From contig LUCM01006884.1 in NCBI GenBank assembly GCA_008360955.1, positions 132,281 to 196,280 on the forward strand: a stretch of DNA of 64,000 bases, given 5' to 3'. The position numbers and the translations under genes were made by a program. How positions within the stretch are numbered: position 1 is the stretch's first letter; every line of letters begins with the position of its first letter. The notes under the pieces were generated by a model. That model was not told where the DNA came from. It saw only the letters and a list, made by a program, of their open reading frames with translations, and did no database searches. The DNA is from Fasciolopsis buskii. Lineage: Eukaryota; Platyhelminthes; Trematoda; Plagiorchiida; Fasciolidae. Positions 45,679 through 60,404 of this stretch are shown one piece after another.

Positions 45679-47405
45679 CTAACACCGCGACAGAACAGAA
45701 TCGATAATAGTGACATATCATCTTGCAATACAAGTGTATTGAGAACCCGCATTGAAAGTTGGTTCACCCAGTGCTTGGGTCTCGAGTGATTCCCAGCTAA
45801 ATCACAAAGGTCGATCAAACAAAATTCTCCGGTTAAAGACTACCCTAAGATTATCGACCGCCGGTTTATTGATTTATGAATTTCTTGTCATTTGACGGCT
45901 CATTGTTGTACTTCTTATTTCACCGCCAATTTTAGTAATTAAAACAAGCGCTTTTTATCTACTCATCCGCAATTATTAAAAAAACAAACCAAAAGACAAC
46001 TTTACTTAATAAAATAACACTTTCACTTCACGAAACATTCACGAAGTCTTACGATGAGATGAAAATCGGCCGATCACTTTTCCTGTCAGATTTCAACTAC
46101 ACCAGTAAGTATATAAGGCTGGATAGACATAACAACGTAATGGTTGGACTGTATTTCTATGTGTGCCCGTGATGGAATCGTGCACTATTCCTTCTCGCAA
46201 ATAAGTGATATGAGGTTGCTAATTAACTAATGATACAGTATTCTCGTTGTAATCACTAACGTCTCCAAGTGATGAGCCTGTGTGCGTGTAATTGCGTTTG
46301 TTATGTTGCGGCGTAGAAAGTCCAAGTCGAGTACTAACTGCTCTAGTCCACAGAGGGCAGACGTCAGAAAATGGAAATCATTTTCCGCGTTTTAATCCAT
46401 TTGAGGTGGTTGATAAACCTGGATGTACTGTTGGGGACTATACGATAACCGATGCCCGTCATGTGTGCCGAAATGGCAGGCTGAAATAGACGTATCAGGA
46501 GCAACCGAGCTGGGCTGGGAACTTCTCATTTGGGACAATTACTGTCCTGTCTTTTGATAGATGAAGAATATGTCAGAGAGATTGGAAAAAAGTCGTTCAT
46601 TCCCATTTACAGTCAGCAGCGGCATTTTGCCCATATCACTTGAAGGTAGGAGTGAGGCCTAGAATCACGTCCTTAGTGTTCCTGTAGCGAGTTTAGATAA
46701 ACTTCTAGCGTGCAGCCGCTAAACATAACCAATTCCAGGCATTTGAATAAAATGGTTTTTGACCCACAGTTTGTTATTGCTTTTATTTTTAATCATTAAG
46801 CATTTCGTGACAGTTAGAAGGATGGACCTCGAAGGGAATATTGTGTGGTCAAGAACACCGGATTAGACGTCTGAATTGACTCATTGTTTCAATTTGGACC
46901 TAAAGCCAGTAATAGTTCAACTGAAGTATTATGTATAATGGCGTATACATGACGAAATACGGGTGAGCTCTGTCCAAAAGCATTAGTGACTAAATCTATG
47001 CAACGTTTCTTCCGTTTCCTTCCTACTATTGAATATTATTTGTGTAGACAATCGTAATATATTTGTACACCAGAATTTTGAACCATTCATGCGAATCATT
47101 TTTCGTGATACACGCGACAGTTTTCTATGCCAAATGCGGATGAAGCAAATGTGTTGACTTGTTTTGTTGATAAAAGAAGAAAAGGAACTCTGATCGCGGG
47201 ATTCAGGATAAATAAACCGGTTGAAAGCTTCACATGAATTGTCACGAGACGTTTTACGGGTCCTGTTAATTAATATAAATGCAGTACTTTTCTTACAATC
47301 ATGTCTTGCTTGAAAGTTACACTCGAATTCGGTAGTATTGATACAGTATGGATTGGCCGATTACATGCAGCTCTTTCCAGACATCCGGCAGAAAGGGGCA
47401 TCCAC
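45679..47405. other. Nothing recognised
   Basis: Short ORFs on both strands only. A minus-strand stretch at 47270-47380 reads HTVSILPNSSVTFKQDMI before a GTAAGA donor but has no convincing acceptor. Confidence 0.35.
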
Positions 47406-47441
47406 CTGTGAGTTGCCGCTCGGCTTAAATATTTGTCGTGT
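47406..47441 (-). CDS. Possible micro-exon, 36 bp
   Basis: An acceptor (TTTACGAAACAG) behind a T-rich tract and a good donor (CACAG|GTGGAT) enclose TRQIFKPSGNSQ in phase 0/0. It may extend the minus-strand gene upstream, but nothing links it by phase. Confidence 0.22.
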
Positions 47442-47545
47442 CTGTTTCGTAAATTCACCATACAAAGAATGAGTAGAATAATGTAACGTAAGTGTAAACT
47501 CCGAGTATTAAGGAGAAAACTGAACTGCCGGATCTGATCCAAGCA

Positions 47546-49720
47546 GTGTCAACTCGAACTAAGGAATTCGCAGCATTGAGAGACTTTAAATCTCCGGAAA
47601 TCAACTGGGAGAACGAAATTGCTTCTAGGGGATCTCCCAGAGAGGTAGTCCTACAAAGTCTTCCCTTAAGTGGTCTGATCCGACATGTAAAACAAGATAC
47701 TAATCATAGAGTGGGAGTACTCCTCACGCTAATAGTACTGGTGATCACCGGGCATCAAGGGAATAAAAGAAAGCTAACAACCGCGGAGCCCCTGAGCAAA
47801 GGCAACCTGGTTAAAACTAAGTTTCTGTTGTCGGTCACAAATGAACCATCAGCTAGAGCCTCTATCAAGTACCATAGCAGGCTGAAGAATGAAGAAATAG
47901 GATGGACAGCGACATGAATACTTTGATTACCGGAACAAGGAAACCCGAAAGTGGGAGAGTTTTGGGCTGTCATTAGGGAAGGGCTAATCAGGCTGGCGGA
48001 GGGGCTTGTACCCTTAAGTTTGTTAAAAACAATCCTCAGCCGACGTGGAGAATCCCACAAATTACGGAAGCCATGGGAACTTGAAAAGAAGGATTCAAAA
48101 CGCACGAAGCTCAGGGTACCCATCAGATATATAAAGACAACAGACGGGCATGCATGAAGAGCGAGCTCTCCAATGAAAAGAAAAGTACTTGCTTGAGCAT
48201 AACCTGGTAAGGATTATTAAGACAACCCCAAAAGCGTACGGTGCGTACGGGCAGTCTACGAAAAAATCGAACAGTTTGTCACACCCTAAAGTGACCGTAA
48301 GGGGAGTTAACGCTGACCGAATCCGAAAAGACAAATATCTTATTGGAAACTTTCAGGGGTATTTTCTGTTCGCCGGATGAAACACGAGTCAACCTGGGAG
48401 TCTTGAAAACGACGCAGATCCCGGAACTTCTGGAACTCTTTGTAAAAGAGGAACAGGTTAGGACAGGGTTGAGCATGCCAAATAGGCCTAAACCTACCGG
48501 TCCTGACGGGATACACCCGGCAGTCATTTGGATATTAACGGAAACATTTGCATTCTCTGTCATGCAGCTCTGCAATGCATCCTTCAGGGAGAGAAAATGT
48601 CTGAAGAATAGAAAACTGGGATAGCAGTGGGTAAATACAAGAGTGGAGCTAGGTACAGGCCTGAAAACTACAGACAGGAGGGTCTAACTTCCATCTTGTG
48701 TAAGTGCCTGGTGGGGATCGTCAGAAAACATAAGCAAACAGACGGTCAATCACAGTTTCATTTCAGCAGCACAGCACGGATTCATAGTAGAAAAGTGTTA
48801 CCTGACAAGTCTTCCTTTTTCGGGATCAGGTAAGGAAACGGTTAGTCGAGGGTCACCGAGTCGAAATCTCCAACGTGGACTTTAGCAAGGCTTTCGACTC
48901 AGTTAACCACGATCTTTTGGATCACAAAATGAACGCTCTAGGAATATTGAGGAGGATAATGACTGGGTGAACAGCTTTCACGGTGGAAGGCCGTTAAGCT
49001 TTGATGCTGGAGGGTACAAGACGGCCTTCACGGATATGCCAAATCGGGTTCCCAGGGATCGGTGCTAGGGCCCAAAATCTTCCTCATATTCACCAGCGAC
49101 CAAGTACAGAGCATATAAACCCATGCTGTCTTTTCGCTGATGACGTCAAATTAGGGGGTATAGATCAAGAGGATGACATCGAGGCAGTCAAAGCATGGTA
49201 ATGCAGGTGGGACCTTTCATTGAATCTGTCCGAGTGTCAAAGTTTGACCCCTGGAGCAGAACAGAGAAGAAATGAAATCGATGATATCGTGGATGATTCT
49301 CAAGCTATGGATCTGGGTATAACTATTGTAAACAACTTTAAACCTTTCAAAAATTGTGCAAACATGGCAAATAAGGCCACAAGGCTTAGGACACTTTTAT
49401 ATTTCGGAGAATCTTAAGTATAGGGGCCCCTATGCGCCACTTATGCAAGACCACACTACGAGCATCGTGTTAGAGCCTGGCCGCCGTGCCTGGAAGAAGA
49501 TATAAATGGCCTAGGAACAGTAAAGAATCTGGCCGCCAAGAGGACGGGTGGCCGAATGCGAAAGACACCACGACCTTTCTTCTCGGACGCAAACGCGCCC
49601 GCGGTGATCTTACTGAGACGTTCAAAATAGGGAAGGATCTTTTAGGTGTATCGTGTAAGCAACTGTTCCCTCTTTTGTCACACAGGGCACTAGAGGGCAT
49701 AGTTTGAGAATGCAGTGCAA
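47546..49720 (+). mobile_element. CR1-like LINE relic (endonuclease end to RT end)
   Basis: Translated pieces in shifting plus frames follow CR1-group order: the end of an APE-type endonuclease (FKSPEINWENEIASRG; LTLIVLVITGHQGN; PLSKGN), a linker, RT start (RPKPTGPDGIHPAVIW), RT motif A (VDFSKAFDSVNHDLLDHKM near 48880), motif B (SQGSVLGPKIFL near 49060), the catalytic LFADDVKL near 49130 and the C-terminal RARGDLTETFKIGKD near 49590. At least six frameshifts and several stops break it. No 5' part or clear target duplication seen. Dead copy. Confidence 0.75.
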
Positions 49721-49739
49721 TCACACAAGGCTTCAGATA

Positions 49740-52700
49740 GAATTTTGATTCTTCATCAATGAATTAATTTCACTATAGCATGGACTGCCAGAATAGGTGG
49801 TTAATGGTAAGAACATCGATGGACTTGAAGAAGCTCTAGATGTCTGCTGGGAGGTGGCATACCCGCAGCTGGAACAGTAAATTTCAGATGTGAATACAGA
49901 ACGTATCTGTTGGATCTGATACTGCCTTTCAGAAAGAAGAGATCATGCGCAATGGTGCAAGTCAAGGACATAGGCCGACAGCACACACACTTGGGCGCGG
50001 AGTGGCTGGAACCAAAGTTTCGTCCTACGATCGCTGAAATGCAACAAACTGAACTGAAATCGAATAATTTTACTGTAATGTTAGACTTTGGAGGTACAGT
50101 CTAGCATTTCAGCTCTAAACTGACTGAAATGAGCATTAGAAAACTATGCAAGGGACTTATTCTCAACATATAGTCGTCAGGGGTCTCCGATCTAAAATCT
50201 TCGCCTTTATTTTTTCATGTCACTTGCAGCTATCGTATCACATACATAAATGGAACGGCTTAGTGTCTCGGCAAACGAATGGAGAAGCACATGCCCCGTT
50301 AGTTACTAATACAAATGACTCATCTTCCGGCTGGGCAGAAAACGAACATGAGAAATTCGGCCAAATTGACCAGGAAACATTTTATGATCTGTGGCCACCA
50401 GGATGTACATGGCCAAGCATTCCAAGTGATTCTACGAAAACGTAAACCGAGACTCTTTGTATTTTGTGAGCATTTATCAAATAACAAACAAAACCTAACG
50501 CTGTGTGCGCGGATGCCGTTGACCCGCAATGTGTGACTGCCCTGCTGTTAGCCAGTGGGCTTTCGTCGGTACCGTTCGTTTTCTATTTTGTTGCTCCCGT
50601 CTAATTCTAATGCCAGTTGACTTGTAGTATTTGCACAACTGAGGAGAATAAATGAGGTGTTTGCACTTCCCAGTCTGTGCCTTCTATCCATTTTCCTCCA
50701 ATAAAGTGACAACCGGGAACTTCTACTATTCATAACAAAGCGATAGATTTGAAAAGTTAATGGGTTGATTATTCAATACGAGTCAGAAATGGTTAGGTCG
50801 TGGCTGCCGGTGGCCATGTTTGTCTATTTGTCATCCTAACGTAGCAGGGTCCTGGAGTGTTACTTCCGGTGTCATGCGGCAAAACTTATCTAGCACTGGG
50901 GTCTGAGCAACATTTGAAGAACCTCTCTTGGGAAACCGAAGGGAACTTCGAACAACGCGAACGATGACTTCTCATCGGCACATATGGCGTTGACTAAGTC
51001 GGAAAATGCATTGGAAAAATTGAAAATACTGAAGAAAAATGGTAGCTTTGCAGTTTCGAACTTTTGCTGATAATTAGGGAAAGGAGACTGACGTACAATA
51101 GATTAAGACTGGTAGGAGGCACCGTACTAAACAGGACAGAAATAACACTGAGAGTAAGACAAAGTATGTGAGCTTTCGCAATTGAAACGATAGACAGACT
51201 ACCGAGAACAGGAGAACGACCAGGAGGTACTTTGGAGACTGGATTTCAGGTGAGAAAAATATATTACGAAGAATAGAAAAATAGTTTCGGCAAACAGAAC
51301 GAGACTTGGCTGGGATGCATTCATGATATTTGGATCGGCTAAATAAAAAGCTACTCCAGACAAAAAAACTTGAGAGGTTTTAAAGAATCAGTGATGAGCC
51401 AACTGGAACTTGGTGACGCACAGGAATATCTGCCATTTAATTGATTACAATGCCAGGTGGACTGACGAGAAAGTCACTTAAAATGATCGAAAAGTGACTG
51501 AGTGAAGATTTTACATCACCTCTTGGCAAGTGCAGTGTAGCTTTTCATCTAGACACTTGGTTTTTCTATAACAACTTATATTCGCGACAGTTAACAAACC
51601 CCGGTACCCATCGTAACCAGCTCTTTTCCGGAATCGGTTAAAGGTGAGAATGAAAATTGGGCATGCAACCTTTGCTAGCTTCAATTAGTTTTATGTGCTC
51701 ACCAAAATTACAACTTGTCATCTAAGCAACACCGGTGGGGATGTGAAAATGACATGCACCTGGTAAGAACGAGGTACTCTTTGGCCCAAAGTGATATTTA
51801 GAAAGACAACGAATTATCTACCAACTCGAAGTAATCTTCCCCTGTTAAATCAATAGAGGCTATGCCTGCATCAAATAGCCAGTGGCTTTTCTTAGTAGTG
51901 GTACGGGAAATCTCATAGTGAATTGTAACGATGTGCAACACGCTACCAATAAACGAGACTGTCCATCAAAACTAACGTGAAAGTTAGACTCACCACGCTC
52001 TGGGGTATTTTTTAGTTCAACTCTCACGATTGCTCGGTGACGTAGGATTAAGCAGTCAGCAAAAATACGGATTCTGTTTCAAAGCAATGAGAGACTAGCT
52101 AAACCATCGGAGGATAAGAACTTTGAATATCCAAAGTAAGCCTTGCGAAATAGTTTCAAGTTAGTGAAGTGACTAATTTTGTTTCCCGTGAGATTAATTT
52201 GACAAATGGAATGTTGCCGCCCCAGAACAGCACTACGAAATGGCCTCCAATCCTTCAGAAACACGAAGCATACGGTGGATATTTCTTTTTAATTTTGATT
52301 ATGAATGGATATGAAGTGCCCCAGCAGAAAACGTAATGTGATGCGTGTATTAAACATGCAACTGGAAGTGGCCGGATTCGCTTCTCAGTTCACATTTGGT
52401 GATTCGTTTTTCTGACGCATGCAGACAGTACCAGGGAGATACGGGTGATTCACACGTGACATTGTGCGCAAAAATTTGTTACGCAGGCAACCGGTTTTCT
52501 GTTAGAATCTTGATTGAAAAATTGGGTTTTATTAAAATTAGGGCAATGTCGCTAGTGTAAATCAATCAAAGACTTTCCAAATCATGAGAATTGGGTGAAA
52601 ACCTTACAAAAGCGTGTTTTTATTCTGATCATTTTAGAATGCTACTCTGGATAAGTGCTAGTCACGTACAACAAATCAACGTTGAATGCCTCAATCAGAG

Positions 52701-55700
52701 ATCCTTGCTTGTTACCGAGAGAACAGTACCTATCCAATAAATCAATGTTGTATGTCTTGAACCAGATAAGATTATTCTCTCGAATTTGTTTTAATTCGCT
52801 GAAACGGTCCTTGACTTCGTTGCGGTTACAGAGTAGTTTCTGTTCTCATAAGAAAAGTAAAAATATTCCTATCTGCCATCATTAAGGCTACGAACCACAG
52901 ATATGCGACTGAAATGCGTTTGCTCACTTTATTGTACGGTAATTTAATGTGTGTTGGTGGAGAGTACACCCGAAACATTGTGAGATGATCATTGTGTATT
53001 GCGTCAAGACAGAGGGAGTCCAGGACAACGATAAATACGTAAAAATGAAGACAACGCGATGTTATCAGAGCAAGTCCTCTAGACGAAATAACTGCAACGT
53101 GACCCGTTAAAGAGAAACTGAAAATTAGGATCTGACATGAAGACAGAAAGATGTTCACGACAGATTTACCCTCATCCAAAGCCTCTTGCAACCAACTGTA
53201 AAGTACTCCAGATATTTCTTACGATTCTACAGGAATAACGAAAAGTTAAGCAGAATAGCACATGTAGGGTTCCCGAAAACAAAGATTTTGATTTTTCCGC
53301 CTACGAAGTGAAAACAAGATACTGTCTTGATAAGCGTTGTACCAAACTACCCAAAAGTGCAAATGAGTAGGAATTCGATTCCCAATGTCTCCTTCTTCTC
53401 CCTGGATGCGAATACTGTCTTGAGAACGAAGGTCGTACAGAGAAAGAAAGAGGGGCTAGTACGTAGTTAGACGAATTCGTCTTATGATTAGGTCTGCAAT
53501 TTCACTTCCGGTGGTGGCACCTAGACGCAGAAATTTGTTTCTTTTCCAATTGAGTCCGCTCGTCGATTGCATTTCACTAAACTTCAATTAGGTTTCCATT
53601 TCCACCTCCATGATTTTGTTGGGACGCATTTGTCTTCGGTGTTAACTCTACAGACAAATGAGGTAAGAGCAAAAAACTACAAATTAATCCCACTGTCTGA
53701 TTAAGGTGGTCTGTTCCTCTGACGGGAAACCACTGGCATGATCATAATTGTTTAATCACAACGAGCCATCCAGTATCTTCTTAACATTAGGGAAACATCC
53801 ACTGGGTGGACATTTTGTCTTCTGATTGCTGTGACGTCTGACTGAACTGGTGTTTTTGTAGCAACCATCAGAACCAAACATTACTCTGTAAATGTAACGC
53901 ATACAGGGTGTAAGTAGTACAAACATTTCTTGCGCAATCACGGCTGTCATTGTTCCGATAAAGCTTAACATACGTTTGCCAGAGTACTGTGCTCAACAAG
54001 CGAAACTCCCGATAGACTGGCATTTGACACTGATGTACCACGAAAACACCGAGATAATTGTACAAGCCAGTTTCTGAGCTGATTCAAAGAATCGAAGTAG
54101 ACGATCCAGAGGACTTTTGGATCCGTGTGCCACCCATTGGCGTTTTTGCCTCTCTGGAGCGTGCGACCTCAAGACCATTGTTACTGTGATCATCATCTCC
54201 AAATGTTGGGTAGTTGGCCAAACAGAAAAAAGTTTCAATCCACTAAATCGTCAATAATGCCCGTTAATCTTATTCGACGTATTGGTTTCATGCGTAGATA
54301 GAGAGTGAACTCGAAATTCACCTAGGTAATTTGCTCAAAGTGAACTTCTCGAATGGGACGGTTTGGTCTAAGTTTTGAATTGTTCCGTTCGTAATAAATA
54401 TCGCTGGAAAGACTAAATAGTATGCTAATAACACGCATCCTCGTTCCCAAAGCAAACGTTGGAAGACTGGCGTTATTACTTAGATAGTTCGTCATATTCC
54501 CTTGAAACTAAATCTATTTGAATTTCACGTCTGTTCCTAAACGGAACCACTTAGAAAAGTCATTTGTTGAAGCACGGCCTCATCTAGGCCATTCGTTCAT
54601 ATAATTTCCCGGGCCAATAAGGATCAAATGGTCAGAGTTGGTTTAGATTCGCTCAGCTTTGTTCCTTGATAAAAAATCAAGAGCCTTCGATTAACTCCAA
54701 TCCTCAGATTGAAAAACAGGATGTTCGAAGTTAAAATATGCAAAAACTACTGGTTAAGAGAAAAGTTTAACATGTTGCGACGTAAACAACACTACGACCG
54801 AATGCATGGATAGCCAGTCCAGATGGACGGATGAAATGTCTACAAAGTTTCCATTTACTACACCAATGTCCGCAAATCATCTGAATTGCTAAGTTCCCCA
54901 CCCACCCACACCCACCCAAACACACACACACATACACACCCACACAAAGGAAAATTGTGCAGTAGACTGTCATATGCTTTAGTCTATTCCCAAATGAACC
55001 AAATGAATGTACAAAGTAGACAAAGCTGTACGGACATTTTGAAATGGAAAATCGGTAGACAAAACACTGTTTCCTATTCGTCTCAAGGTCATCCATTCTT
55101 TTGATGAGGTTGAATCAACAAAGAATATTTTCTTAACCGCCGACATTGTTTACCAAATTATTCAGCCAAGTTGTACGGTCACAATAATTTGCAGACTGAT
55201 AGCATTTTGTTGATCGTTTTGATTTGAGTTCACAAGAAAATTGGAAAATCCGAGCAGGAAAATAATCCTCATATTTGGATTTTGGGAATTCAGTTTTCAA
55301 ATTTAGACAACCTTGGTTACTAAGGTGATGCGATCTTAAGAAAACAAAAACTGAGGAGCAATAAATAAGGCCAATCACCAAGGGAAATATTATTGCTGTA
55401 GCCCTGGTGATTTACGTTAGAAACAAAACAATCCCTTGATCTTTTTTGGGTTATTTTAAATCTGTCACGGTCTTGATCTTCGGTCCGTGCAAATATCTCT
55501 TCGGCATTGTACAAATGAGAATCACCTCAGCTAAAAGTGACGGGTTATCACAAGCAATATATTTTAAGTAGATTTCAACACGAATATTGTGACCGCCGTA
55601 AGTTAGCCGTCGGGAGAAAATGAGCCTCGCTTGCGCGTCCTCTCGAACCTGGGACACTTATGACTTAAAGATGTTCCCGAAACCATCGGAGACCATGTAT

Positions 55701-57530
55701 CTTTAGGAAATACTTCTGACAAACACCTTAATAAGAACTTTTTCAAAAGAAGAATCCATAGTTATCTTATTTTATATTTTTGTCTATTCGATCCACTAGC
55801 ATGTGGTTCGGGAGACGTTCTGACCAACCAAACATAACGGTTTTCAGCTTAGAGGTTGGGCAATTTAGCCGATTCGCGACAGTTTTTACGTACTTGGGGT
55901 AAGACACTTGTTTAATTGATAAATTTGTAAAATTGATCCATTAAATTGTTCCAGTAAATTGAAAGCCGTTAAAGTGAAATTTATAAGCTCCAAACCAAAT
56001 TCCGGAAGGAGTCAATGAATTTGGGTTGGTCATTGTTTGGTTTGTCATGCCTGAAATCTAACCCATAGATGACTGGCCGAAGTTTCCACTGTCTTAAGCA
56101 TCATACGATGCTGGAATCGCGTGTCAAATGGCCGTGCAAATGGTCTTTGAGGCTTTCCCGAATTCAGATTTCACCGGTCTGATTTTAATTAATGATATCT
56201 TATCCAAATTTATCTGCCCAATGCAATCTTTCGGCAGCAGACATTGGCTCCGGACAGCGCACAAGTCACGTAGCGCTTGTGATAGGCATGACGAACCCAT
56301 TTGCTACCTTTAAGGTAATTTTTTTTCAAAAATAGATGCAAATACCGCATACCCAACTGTACTGGACACGATTAAGTTGTACAGTGGGTTAGGTAGGAAC
56401 ATAGGGCTAGTGAATGTTCACGGGCGGTTCATGAATAAAAGTATTAGAAATTCTATATTTCCAAAGAAACTACTAAAATCCTCGTTCGTAGCAGAAGACC
56501 ATACAGCTTGTATAATTATTCCCTATGAAGTTTTGTAGTTCCGCTCAAGATTACAGACTATCGAGGGGCTGTGTGGGTAGTTCGTCTATGTTGGTACTCG
56601 TCAGAAGTGGTTAGCCATTGTACTGGGAGTAGCTAATGCAGACAGAAGAGGACGTCACCAAAGTAGAAAAAAAAACTGGAATTTAGAATCCATATCCCCG
56701 TTTGTATTGAACACGCTGTCCGGCTTGCTGAATACAGCACGCTGAACAGCTAAGTTTCAAACGATGTTCTCTTCTGGGCCAGCTAAACCAATGCAAAGAA
56801 AATGTCTAGTTATTTCTCTTGTTGTCTGTCTTCGCTAGACTTTGGTTACGCATTTCCGTGAAATGGTGTGTTGAAGTCACAAGAATACAGGTCTCGCTGA
56901 AAAGCATCCAAGCGCATTTGTACTCTCATACGAGAGTTAGAGTCATTGAGTTACTCGGAAACAGTGTTTTTTTATCTAGCGAAGGGAAGTCACACTAGAA
57001 ACGTAAAATTTGATTTTTGTGTCCTATAAAGCATCCAAATTCAGCTTTACAGACCAGTTTATAGTCTTGCTCTAATCACAGCCGACGTTTACTCATTAAA
57101 CCGTTTTCTATATTGCTAGGATATGCCGTGACGGTTTTTTGCAGATTCGATGATCTGATTACAATATCAAATTGAGCATTAACCCTGAACCAAACACAAA
57201 CGAAGCAAAATCATCTTGTCCGAATTTATCATAACGGCAAGAAACTATTTACGCTTATTTACTTGATGTCAAGCGGCTCTGCTTTTGTCCAGTCTATCGC
57301 CAATCCTGATTTCCTGAAACCTTAGGTGGTTGCGAAATTTAGGTTTCAGAATCCCGGCTGCCGCTCTACCTTCAAATTAATCATGCTAAAACACAAATGC
57401 GTGCACGCACGTTCTCAAGCGAATTGTGCGCTCTTGCCAAGACCTTAAAAATTCACCACCTTTCCTATTGTTTGTAGACCAAACCGCACTAATAATTACA
57501 CTCACTAGTTTATTCAGTCACCTTCTCCTA
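49740..57530. other. Large stretch with no recognised gene
   Basis: Roughly 7.8 kb with short ORFs only. A stretch at about 51060-51300 (plus) reads RRLTYNRLRLVGGTVLNRTE and could be LINE-derived, but I cannot place it. A CA-rich tract lies at 54896-54948. No SINE-A head found. Confidence 0.35.
54896..54948. repeat. CCCA/CA simple repeat
   Basis: An interrupted CCCACA and CA tract on the plus strand; the complementary strand reads as a VCVC/GG shadow peptide. Low complexity, no function inferred. Confidence 0.8.
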
Positions 57531-57539
57531 TTGTTCTGT

Positions 57540-59590
57540 TTTCGACAAAAACCTGAATCTCTTTCACATCAACGCCACCTACCTGAAAATTTCCCAACTA
57601 CGATTTTTCTTTTACTTTCTTTTTCCAGGCTGGTGTTTGTCTTTTTGTCCATCATTCATTTGTCATCTACTGAACAGCGGATTTTGAGTTTTCAATAGTA
57701 AATCTCATTTCAAGTGGTGAAAACCACGGCTTTTTTCTTTCAGTCATTTATTTTGCGTTGCGATGACCCCTCTGTTTATGATATATTATCTTCAGACCTT
57801 GAATGCTATCGTGTTAGAGGCCTCAATTGTCATGTTGTTCTATTGGGAGATTTCAATGTTCCTAGCTGGCAATGACTAGTATACTTTTCGACATCTCAGT
57901 CGCGGGGCGCGCAGCAGAAAACTTTATTGTGATCAACAGATGATCCCAAACATCTGACCTCACCACACGTACACACTATCTATCTGGCGGCCATGCCTCA
58001 CACAATCGGTCTTACCCACAACTCCTTCCCTCCCCTCTACTCAAAGGTTCCCGTTCTTCCTTCTCTTAGCCCATCAGAACATTGTGTTATCAAATCCGCC
58101 ATCAACCATACCCCCTTCAAATGATGAGCTTGGATCACCCAGTTGTTCGCTGATGTCCCGGCTCAACTAGTCGTACGTCTCAGAAGTGTTTTCCACAATC
58201 CGGGAACAGATGCTTCTTAGCAGTACGAAGCGCCCAGTGGAACGCTGAAGAATTTTGGTCTCATGTCAAGGCCATCTATCAAAATTACTTATCTGATTTC
58301 CTCCTATATATAATATCTCAGATGTTCCTGTTTGCGGACGATATCAGAAAGACGTGTTTCGCTATTTGGTTTATCACTCTACTCCACTTTCCCCAAATAT
58401 TCTACTTCCCGTTTACTCCTGTTTCCGTTACTCTTCTTTTCCCACCTCTTGTGTGACCCCCTGGACAAAGTCTAAAGCTTGTTCTATGCACAAAAACCAC
58501 GATTTTCCCGAAGTGGACAACTAATACCAGATCTCTGTATTCGAAATTACCTCTAAGGTGTTCGAAACCACTTGCCCTGACTAAATGCGATCTTTTCGAG
58601 AACGCCAAGGTTTATTGAGCCCCCGCAAATGTGAATTCCGAAAACGGCATATTATCGGTGATCTGTTGGCCCTAGCCTGCATTCCTGGTCAACCGCATTT
58701 GATGACCAGGAAGAAACATACTTGGCCTCGCTGGATATCTTCAGGATTCTCGACGCAATTTAACGCGAAGGCCAGTTGCCGAAACTTCCCACATTCGGGT
58801 TCACACCACCCCTCATTGAAAGGGCATCACGTTCCTTCAATAAGCAAACTGATCCCGCCCTAGTCGATGGGATTCTTTCTTAACTATCCTTCCTGAATGC
58901 TGATTTACCGAAGGTTTCGTACTCGTGCCTAACCTCTTCCTCATTATGTCAACGATCTTCTAACAAATTAATCCAGTCCGATTTGCTCCCTTGCTGATGA
59001 TGCCAAGCTCCAGTGATCGCTTTTTTATCGCATTATCTGATTTGTGAACATCAACCTGATCCTCATCGTATTAGTGTCGGTGCTTTGCCGAATTCGTAAC
59101 TTGATCACCTCTGTTCTTAGGGTTCTCTCAGTCATGTGGATTTTAATGATTTTAAGGCTTCATTTCTTTGTATTTCCTCGAAGCATTGTTCATTCACTAC
59201 GCACCACTGTTTCTATTCAACCGATCTGCACTCCACATATTCGACATCTCTTCTCTTCTTACCTATAAGTTCTTAGTTACGTTGGTGCCCATTCGTTTTT
59301 CAGCCAGCGTCTCGGGTAGTTGTTCCATTATCCCTATCGACCTTATTTTTCTGAGGTAGCCTCAGCAGTTCTTACACCATTCACATTTGTCCCTCTATCC
59401 AATTCTCAGACTTCCAGCTACGCTTACCACGTTTATAAACAAACGTAGCACACCGCGTGTTCGCAGCGGTTTTCTACAGCACTGCCAAGCTACGAATCAT
59501 CTTTCTTTTGTCTGTTTTCCCACTCACTTTCGATCTCTGGCTTTTTCAAAGCAAGAGCAGCAAAAACTGGTTCTTACCTGAATATTTCCC
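57540..59590 (+). mobile_element. Second LINE relic, heavily decayed
   Basis: Plus-strand pieces show a non-LTR retrotransposon: GVCLFVHHSF and VVLLGDFNVPSW (endonuclease, near 57630 and 57840), LIPDLCIRNYL, CEFRKRHIIGDLLALA (RT, near 58630), GQLPKLPTFGFTPPLIER (near 58780), SLADDAKLQ (near 58985, catalytic region) and VDFNDFKASFLC (near 59140). It is different from the 47.5-kb element and looks nearer the Jockey-type LINEs. Frameshifts and stops throughout. A pyrimidine tract plus CAG at 57603-57628 lies inside it and is not a host splice site. Confidence 0.65.
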
Positions 59591-60404
59591 ACAGTCCCTG
59601 TTGTAGCATGTCGTTTGTTCATGGGATTCGCTTCCTATGCTGAAAACTACATCGTGCAATAGAAAAATACATTTATTCAGTGTGTGTAGGAAAGATATTC
59701 CGCTCAGGAGAACAAATAGTTATTGCTCTATCGTTCCATTTTCAGTGACTAGCTAAATTGCCTCAACAGTGTCCCGTTAACTTGACGAAGAATGCTTAAA
59801 TCGGTCTTGGTGATGCTTGTAGCCCAGGTGTGACTACCACTTATGTTTGTGATCCTAGAGACGATGAACAAGTTTGTCCGAATCTACTCCTTTATTTTGT
59901 GCAAATCGCTTCGGGTGCATGATTAGTTGCATGGAAAATGGCAGCTAACTCATTGTCATGTGGTTTTCATCCGAACCGTGCCAGAATCGATGAAAACAAA
60001 CAAGTAGCACTTGATCGTTAAATACCGGAGGCACAAAAATGCATAAGGCAGCTAACAATACAAGTTTAGGAAGTTCCTGTCCGTTGTTGATGTTTTGTCA
60101 AGACACGTAATAATTCAGTCCAAATTTGTCGGTCATCCCCAACAACATCTGATTATTTTGTTTTCGTATTTCAGTCGTGTGACTAACATAAACTGAACCG
60201 GTTTTTCTGCGGGAGACGAGAAATATTGTTCGTGAGAAATTACCTTCTTCAAAACACAATATTAATTAAGTTAACATATGAGAATCGCAGTGTGCAGGTT
60301 TTACTCGGGTATTGCCCTTCTGTAATGCGAACGCGGCGGAACCTATTGCGCGCAAACCCTTGTGTTCATGTGTTCAATATTAGCCTGATGAAAACATCCA
60401 AAAG

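Noticed and set aside
57603..57630. Strong splice acceptor (pyrimidine tract then CCAG)
   Set aside because: It lies within the endonuclease region of a LINE relic whose reading continues across it.
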